DNA of 11,132 nt from assembly GCA_018663485.1 (NCBI GenBank), contig JABJQI010000215.1, forward strand, positions 1 to 11,132. Direction: 5' to 3'. Position 1 is the first letter of the stretch; each line of letters starts with the position of its first letter. The stretch is from Opitutia bacterium (GTDB taxonomy: Bacteria; Verrucomicrobiota; Verrucomicrobiia; Opitutales; Coraliomargaritaceae). This document shows, piece after piece, positions 7,086 through 11,132 of the stretch. Under the pieces are notes generated by a model. That model saw only the letters and a list, made by a program, of their open reading frames with translations. It was not told the DNA's origin and ran no database searches. Both the position numbers and the translations under genes were made by a program.

Positions 7086-7826
7086 ATGCGTTGGAAATGT
7101 ATTTGCGCCTATGACGGCACAGACTTCGGCGGTTGGCAGCGCCAACCGCATGGCGACGCGGTGCAAAACCACATCGAAGCATCGCTGTGCAATATCTTTG
7201 CCACCCAAGTGCAGATTCATGGCAGCGGCCGCACCGATGCCGGCGTACATGCCAACGGCCAATGCTTTCACTTCGATGCCGATTGGAAGCATCCCCCTGA
7301 AAAATTGATCCGTGCCCTGCACGCGCAGTTGCCGACGACAATTCAGATCAAATCGATCCAAGCAGTTAGCGACGATTTCCATGCCCGCTTCTCCGTGATC
7401 AGCAAGCGCTACAAATTCCACTACTTCCTCGGCCGCGCCAAACCGAGTGACGACCGCTACGTCTGGGCCTGCCGCGATATCCCGCTCGACCTCGAAGCAA
7501 TGAATCAAGCCGCTCAACGCTTGACCGGTACGCACGACTTTACCGCCTACAGCGCAAATCACAGTAAGGACAACGACCCAAACCCAGTCAAAACCGTTCA
7601 CTCGCTAAGTGTCACAAGGCGCGGCAAATTCCTTACCCTGACCACTGAAGGCTCAGGATTTCTATATAAAATGGTCCGTACTTTCGCCGGTGCCTTGTAT
7701 GCGGTCGGCCGCGGACGTCTTAGCCCTGAGGATGTTTCAGAAATCCTCGCATCCAAGCAGCGCACTCATCGGCTTGTCACCGCACCGGGACAAGGCCTCA
7801 GCTTAGACAAAGTGTTTTACCGGTAA
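7086..7826 (+). CDS. truA: tRNA pseudouridine(38-40) synthase TruA
   Basis: Converts uridines 38, 39 and 40 of the anticodon stem-loop of many tRNAs to pseudouridine. From the ATG at 7086 it has 246 residues, normal for the family. Seen: the N-terminal strand with AYDGTDFGGWQRQP (8-21), the catalytic motif GRTDAGVHANGQ (48-59, with D51 the nucleophile), DDFHARFSVISKRYKFHY in the middle, HDFTAYSANHS in the second half, and the VRTFAGALYAVGRG segment near the C-terminus. The start was chosen because homologues begin just before the YDG motif; the frame is open back to 6936, and a GTG at 7077 would add three residues. No clear Shine-Dalgarno sequence. It opens the + strand series with comF, accD and folC; comF begins 70 bp downstream. 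Confidence 0.96.
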   Translation: MRWKCICAYDGTDFGGWQRQPHGDAVQNHIEASLCNIFATQVQIHGSGRTDAGVHANGQCFHFDADWKHPPEKLIRALHAQLPTTIQIKSIQAVSDDFHARFSVISKRYKFHYFLGRAKPSDDRYVWACRDIPLDLEAMNQAAQRLTGTHDFTAYSANHSKDNDPNPVKTVHSLSVTRRGKFLTLTTEGSGFLYKMVRTFAGALYAVGRGRLSPEDVSEILASKQRTHRLVTAPGQGLSLDKVFYR

Positions 7827-7896
7827 TCACGTAGTGTCATACCGCAGCACGTGTTTTGCCTTGCATAAAAACAAACGCCTCATAACATATTGAACA

Positions 7897-8619
7897 GTGG
7901 ATTCTCTGATCAAAGCTGCCCTCGATCTGGTTTTTCCGAGGAGTTGCGTGCATTGCGGCGACGCAATCGAAAGTTCCCCTTACGATTTTCTATGCTCTCA
8001 GTGTGAACAAGACATCCTACCGTGCCTGCCACCCGCCTGCAAAACTTGTGGCTATCCCTTTTTCGGCGCGGTGATTGGCCCTAGGGCCTGCCCTCACTGT
8101 GTCGACCTGGACCCAGTGTTTGATCAAGGCAAGACGCTGTTCATCGCAAAAGGCGCTGGGCGCAGCCTGCTACACCACCTCAAATACCAACAAGGCTTCT
8201 ATGTATTGCAGGATCTGCGCAAGATGGTCACCACCTCGAGACATTACTTGAACTACATCCAAAATGCCACACTGATCCCCGTTCCGCTGCACCCGACCAA
8301 ACTGCGCGAGCGCGGCTTTAATCAAAGCGAACGGATCGCAGATATGTTAAGTTCTACGACGAATCGTAGCTCCACGGTCGAAAATCTACTTATCCGGCAA
8401 ATCTATACGCAGACGCAAACTCGGCTAAATAGGCTGGAACGTCACCAAAACGTAAAAAATGCCTTTGCTTTAACCCTCAATACAGTTCTAATTCCCGATC
8501 ATCAATACATCCTAGTCGACGATGTGTTCACCACCGGTTCGACGCTCAACGCCTGCGCTCGTGTCCTACGCGATGCAGGTGCGACTCGTGTCAAAGTTGT
8601 TACCATCGGACACGGTTAA
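7897..8619 (+). CDS. ComF family protein (phosphoribosyltransferase-like)
   Basis: ComF/GntX-type protein, known for a role in natural DNA uptake in some bacteria, where it acts in the cytoplasm; in many others its role is undefined. The 240 residues have an N-terminal zinc-finger part with four CxxC pairs (C17/C20, C33/C36, C48/C51, C65/C68). A type I phosphoribosyltransferase domain follows, with VPLHPTKLRERGFNQSE (129-145) and the PRPP-binding loop VDDVFTTGST (207-216). All expected motifs are intact. The start is a GTG at 7897, placing MDSLIKAALDLVFPRSC in the usual position; there is no Shine-Dalgarno sequence. It sits between truA and accD. No other competence gene is in the window, so a DNA-uptake role is unproven here. 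Confidence 0.92.
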   Translation: MDSLIKAALDLVFPRSCVHCGDAIESSPYDFLCSQCEQDILPCLPPACKTCGYPFFGAVIGPRACPHCVDLDPVFDQGKTLFIAKGAGRSLLHHLKYQQGFYVLQDLRKMVTTSRHYLNYIQNATLIPVPLHPTKLRERGFNQSERIADMLSSTTNRSSTVENLLIRQIYTQTQTRLNRLERHQNVKNAFALTLNTVLIPDHQYILVDDVFTTGSTLNACARVLRDAGATRVKVVTIGHG

Positions 8620-8650
8620 ACCAGCTTCATACTCTTCACTCACCTAAATT

Positions 8651-9514
8651 ATGGCTCTCTTCGGAAAACCCCAATACTCAACAGTCACCGTCAAAAAGAA
8701 GGACATCCCAAAGGATCTTTGGACGAAATGCCCGAAAACTGGTGAGATTATTTATAATCGTGTGCTTAAGGAAAACCTGATGGTGGTGCCCTCCAGTGGC
8801 TACCACTTCCCGCTCAAAGCGCGCAACCGCATCGATTCAATGCTCGATGAAGGCTCGTTCGAAGAGATGGACACCGAGGTCAGCTCGCTCGACCCACTTG
8901 AATTCAACGCCACCAGCTCCTATCCAGAGAAGCTAAAAGCGAATCAGGCCAAGACCAAGGAAACCGACACCGTCATTTCGGGCGTGGGCCAAATGGGTGG
9001 GATGCCCGTGAGCATCGCCGTCATGGATTTCCGTTTCATGGCCGCCAGCCTCGGCTCTGCAGCTGGTGAAAAGTTAACCCGCGCTATCGAGCGCGGTGTC
9101 GATCAAAAGATTCCAGTGATCATCGTCTCCGCTTCCGGTGGTGCACGGATGCAGGAAGGCATTCTCAGCCTCATGCAGTTGGCCAAAACCAGTGCCGCTC
9201 TCGCCCGTTTAAGCGAAGCTAAGATCCCTTACTTCTCGATTTTGACCAACCCAACCATGGCAGGCGTCATGGCCAGTTACGCCTCGCTCGGCGATGTGAT
9301 CATCGCAGAGCCTGAAGCACTCATCGGATTTGCAGGTCCTCGCGTGATTAAGGAAACTACTCAACAGGATCTCCCTGCTGGTTTCCAAACTTCCGAATTC
9401 CTACTTGAGCGTGGTCTGGTCGATCTGATCATTCATCGAGGTGAGATGCGTGATCGTGTGATCAATTTGCTCAAGGCGCTCTACCGAGCACCTAAAGCAG
9501 CAAAAGCAAGCTAA
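8651..9514 (+). CDS. accD: Acetyl-CoA carboxylase carboxyltransferase subunit beta
   Basis: Beta subunit of the carboxyltransferase, which with AccA moves the carboxyl group from carboxybiotin to acetyl-CoA to make malonyl-CoA for fatty-acid synthesis. 287 residues. Seen: N-terminal DLWTKCPKTGEI (22-33), ARNRIDSMLDEGSFEEM (57-73), the crotonase-fold core with SASGGARMQEGILSLMQ (160-176), TNPTMAGVMASYASLGD (199-215) and AEPEALIGFAGPRVI (219-233), then PAGFQTSEFLLERG. The odd point is the N-terminal zinc ribbon: in E. coli four cysteines (27, 30, 46, 49) bind zinc, whereas here the aligned residues are C27, T30, V46 and S49, so the site cannot form in the usual way. The catalytic half is fully conserved. 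It lies 31 bp after comF and 12 bp before folC; no Shine-Dalgarno sequence precedes the ATG. Confidence 0.97.
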   Translation: MALFGKPQYSTVTVKKKDIPKDLWTKCPKTGEIIYNRVLKENLMVVPSSGYHFPLKARNRIDSMLDEGSFEEMDTEVSSLDPLEFNATSSYPEKLKANQAKTKETDTVISGVGQMGGMPVSIAVMDFRFMAASLGSAAGEKLTRAIERGVDQKIPVIIVSASGGARMQEGILSLMQLAKTSAALARLSEAKIPYFSILTNPTMAGVMASYASLGDVIIAEPEALIGFAGPRVIKETTQQDLPAGFQTSEFLLERGLVDLIIHRGEMRDRVINLLKALYRAPKAAKAS

Positions 9515-9526
9515 GGCGGCATCGAT

Positions 9527-10825
9527 ATGTCCGCTCCGGCCGACTATAACGCCACACGCGACTACCTGTATTCCCTCAAATACCAGGGCTCAAAATACGG
9601 CATTGATCGTATGCGCCTGCTCGTCGATGCACTGGGACATCCCGAACGTGCGTTTCCGGTCATCCACGTCGCTGGCACTAACGGCAAAGGCTCGACCTGC
9701 TCGATGCTGGAAGCGATCTACCGCGCCAATGGCTACAAAACCGGGCTCTACTCGTCGCCGCACCTTGTTCGCCAAGGCGAGCGGGTGCAAGTCAACCGCG
9801 AGATTCTCGACGAGACTGACATCGTCGCCTACACCAACGCGCTCAAGCCAGTAGCCGAAGGTATTGGTGCGAACGATCCCGACGCTCATCCCTCTTTTTT
9901 CGAGTTCATGACCGCCATGGCCTTGCTGCGCTTTGCTGAAGCGCAGGTCGACCTCGCTTTCATAGAGACTGGCCTAGGAGGGCGCCTCGACGCAACCAAC
10001 GTCGTCGATCCAGAGCTATCAATCATTACGTCAATTAGCCTCGACCATATCGAGCAACTCGGCGACACCATCGCTAAGATCACCCACGAAAAGGCGGGAA
10101 TCATTAAGCCTGGCAAACCCGTGTTAATTGGTAAACTCCCCGCTGAAGCAGAAGCCTTGGTCCGCAAGGTCGCACAAACGAATGGCTGCGCGCTCACCTC
10201 CGTGCGCGAACGTTTCTCGGATGTTGATAGCTTGCCAGAGACGAATCTACCTGGCTCCTGCCAGCGATGGAATGCCGCAACTGCGGTCGCGGCGACTGAA
10301 ATTCTTAGCGCGCGCTTCCCCATTAAGCCCGCACTGACCGCTGCGGCACTGCAAAGCATTTACTGGCCAGGCCGCTGGCAAACCATTCAGCTCGCCGACA
10401 AAACCTTGATTCTCGATGCGTCGCACAATCCTGAGGGCTCCGAGATGCTCGACGAGAATCTAACTAAGCTTGTCGCACACTTGGGCACAAAGCCAATCAT
10501 TGTCGCAGGCACCTTGGGTGAATTTCGGGCCCGTAGCCTGATGGCAGTCGTTTGCCGCCACGCCAGCCAACTACACCTGCTCGCGCCCGACCAGTCACGT
10601 GCAACTCCGACCGATGTACTCGAAACCTGTATCCCTGATACGAATACAACGCCAATTTACCACCAACAGCTTGAAGATATTTTCCCCGCCATCAGTGTCT
10701 GCACTCTAGGCGAACCAGGCGACACCATCGTCGTGACAGGCTCGCTCTATTTAATCGGTGAAGTACTCGAGCGATTAACCTGCAAGGCGCCGGTGCAACA
10801 GGGCATGTTACAGGATACGCCGTAG
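9527..10825 (+). CDS. folC: Bifunctional folylpolyglutamate synthase / dihydrofolate synthase
   Basis: Mur-ligase-family enzyme that joins glutamate to dihydropteroate and to folates, using ATP, in the cytoplasm. The 432 residues are the usual length. Seen in order: the P-loop GTNGKGS (50-56), SSPHL (76-80), FFEFMTAMAL (124-133), ETGLGGRLDATN (147-158), ISLDHIEQLGDT (170-181), EKAGIIKPGKP (188-198), PGRWQ (281-285), the C-terminal domain motif LDASHNPEGSE (296-306), and GSLYLIGEV near the end. All motifs are intact. The ATG has a fair ribosome site, AAGG at 9513-9516, ten bases upstream and overlapping the accD stop, so it is probably translated in an operon with accD. The accD-folC pairing is common in bacteria. 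The tandem-repeat array begins 27 bp after its stop codon. Confidence 0.97.
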   Translation: MSAPADYNATRDYLYSLKYQGSKYGIDRMRLLVDALGHPERAFPVIHVAGTNGKGSTCSMLEAIYRANGYKTGLYSSPHLVRQGERVQVNREILDETDIVAYTNALKPVAEGIGANDPDAHPSFFEFMTAMALLRFAEAQVDLAFIETGLGGRLDATNVVDPELSIITSISLDHIEQLGDTIAKITHEKAGIIKPGKPVLIGKLPAEAEALVRKVAQTNGCALTSVRERFSDVDSLPETNLPGSCQRWNAATAVAATEILSARFPIKPALTAAALQSIYWPGRWQTIQLADKTLILDASHNPEGSEMLDENLTKLVAHLGTKPIIVAGTLGEFRARSLMAVVCRHASQLHLLAPDQSRATPTDVLETCIPDTNTTPIYHQQLEDIFPAISVCTLGEPGDTIVVTGSLYLIGEVLERLTCKAPVQQGMLQDTP

Positions 10826-10852
10826 AGCCGTTCCTAAGTGAAACTCGGGCGA

Positions 10853-11132
10853 GACGAGCCCCGCCTCGTCCGTTCAGCGGTTCGGCGATCTACCCCAGCG
10901 GACGGCGCGGAGGCCATCCCTCCCTACACCTGGGAGGGACGAGCTCCGCCTCGTCCGTTCAGTGGTTCGGCGATCTACCCCAGCGGACGGCGCGGAGGCC
11001 ATCCCTCCCTACACCTGGGAGGGACGAGCTCCGCCTCGTTCGTTCAGTGGTTCGGCGATCTACCCCAGCGAACGGCACAGAGGCCATCCCTCCCTACACC
11101 TGGGAGGGACGAGCTCCGCCTCGTCCGTTCAG
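10853..11132. repeat. 85-bp tandem repeat array with hairpins, continuing past the window end
   Basis: Four occurrences of the GACGAG...CTCGT element start at 10853, 10938, 11023 and 11108, exactly 85 bp apart: three full units and 25 bases of a fourth, cut by the window edge. Each full unit has three inverted pairs, numbered here for unit 2. They are A, GACGAG/CTCGTC (10938-10943, 10950-10955); B, CGTCCG/CGGACG (10952-10957, 10984-10989); and C, TCCCTCCC/GGGAGGGA (11002-11009, 11017-11024). Units differ at a few positions only. No frame through it looks coding. The position just after folC would let the hairpins act at the 3' end of its transcript, but no T-run marks a terminator. Confidence 0.93.

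Noticed and set aside
7827..7896. Terminator or promoter between truA and comF
   Set aside because: Only an imperfect CACGT...CACGTG pair is present, without a T-run or a convincing -35/-10 pair.
10853..11132. Possible CRISPR array because of regular spacing
   Set aside because: The whole 85-bp unit is conserved; there are no variable spacers between short repeats, and no cas genes are seen.

Overview
The window looks like chromosomal DNA of a free-living, rod-shaped Gram-negative bacterium. Housekeeping proteins of the MreB, TruA, AccD and FolC type, mixed GC use and intergenic spaces packed with small hairpin repeats suggest a member of the Verrucomicrobiota, possibly Opitutales. That placement rests on general resemblance, not on a marker gene, and is an inference. 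I found no rRNA, tRNA, CRISPR array, transposase or phage gene.

Left part (1-4117, + strand): the cell-shape operon mreB (5' end outside the window), mreC, mreD and mrdA (PBP2). The genes are packed with a 9-bp gap, an 11-bp overlap and a 4-bp ATGA overlap. MreB filaments, MreC/MreD and the transpeptidase PBP2 form the elongasome that builds the lateral wall. The partner glycosyltransferase gene rodA does not follow mrdA here; instead there is a 340-bp space with two copies of a hairpin repeat.

Middle part (4458-6716, - strand): three apparently independent genes. They encode a short-chain dehydrogenase/reductase, the Holliday-junction resolvase RuvC with an N-terminal extension, and a TauE/SafE-type membrane permease. 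The space upstream of the permease (6717-7085) separates it from the divergent truA and carries a near-perfect 26-bp inverted repeat whose arms are themselves palindromic.

Right part (7086-10825, + strand): truA, comF, accD and folC in one direction. accD and folC are 12 bp apart and surely co-transcribed. AccD has lost three of the four zinc-ribbon cysteines. After folC the window ends in an 85-bp tandem repeat array (at least three full units plus part of a fourth). Each unit encodes three potential hairpins, and one unit shows a compensatory base-pair change.

No new defence or metabolic system is visible. The unusual content is the structured intergenic repeats, which form related families, and the zinc-ribbon loss in AccD.
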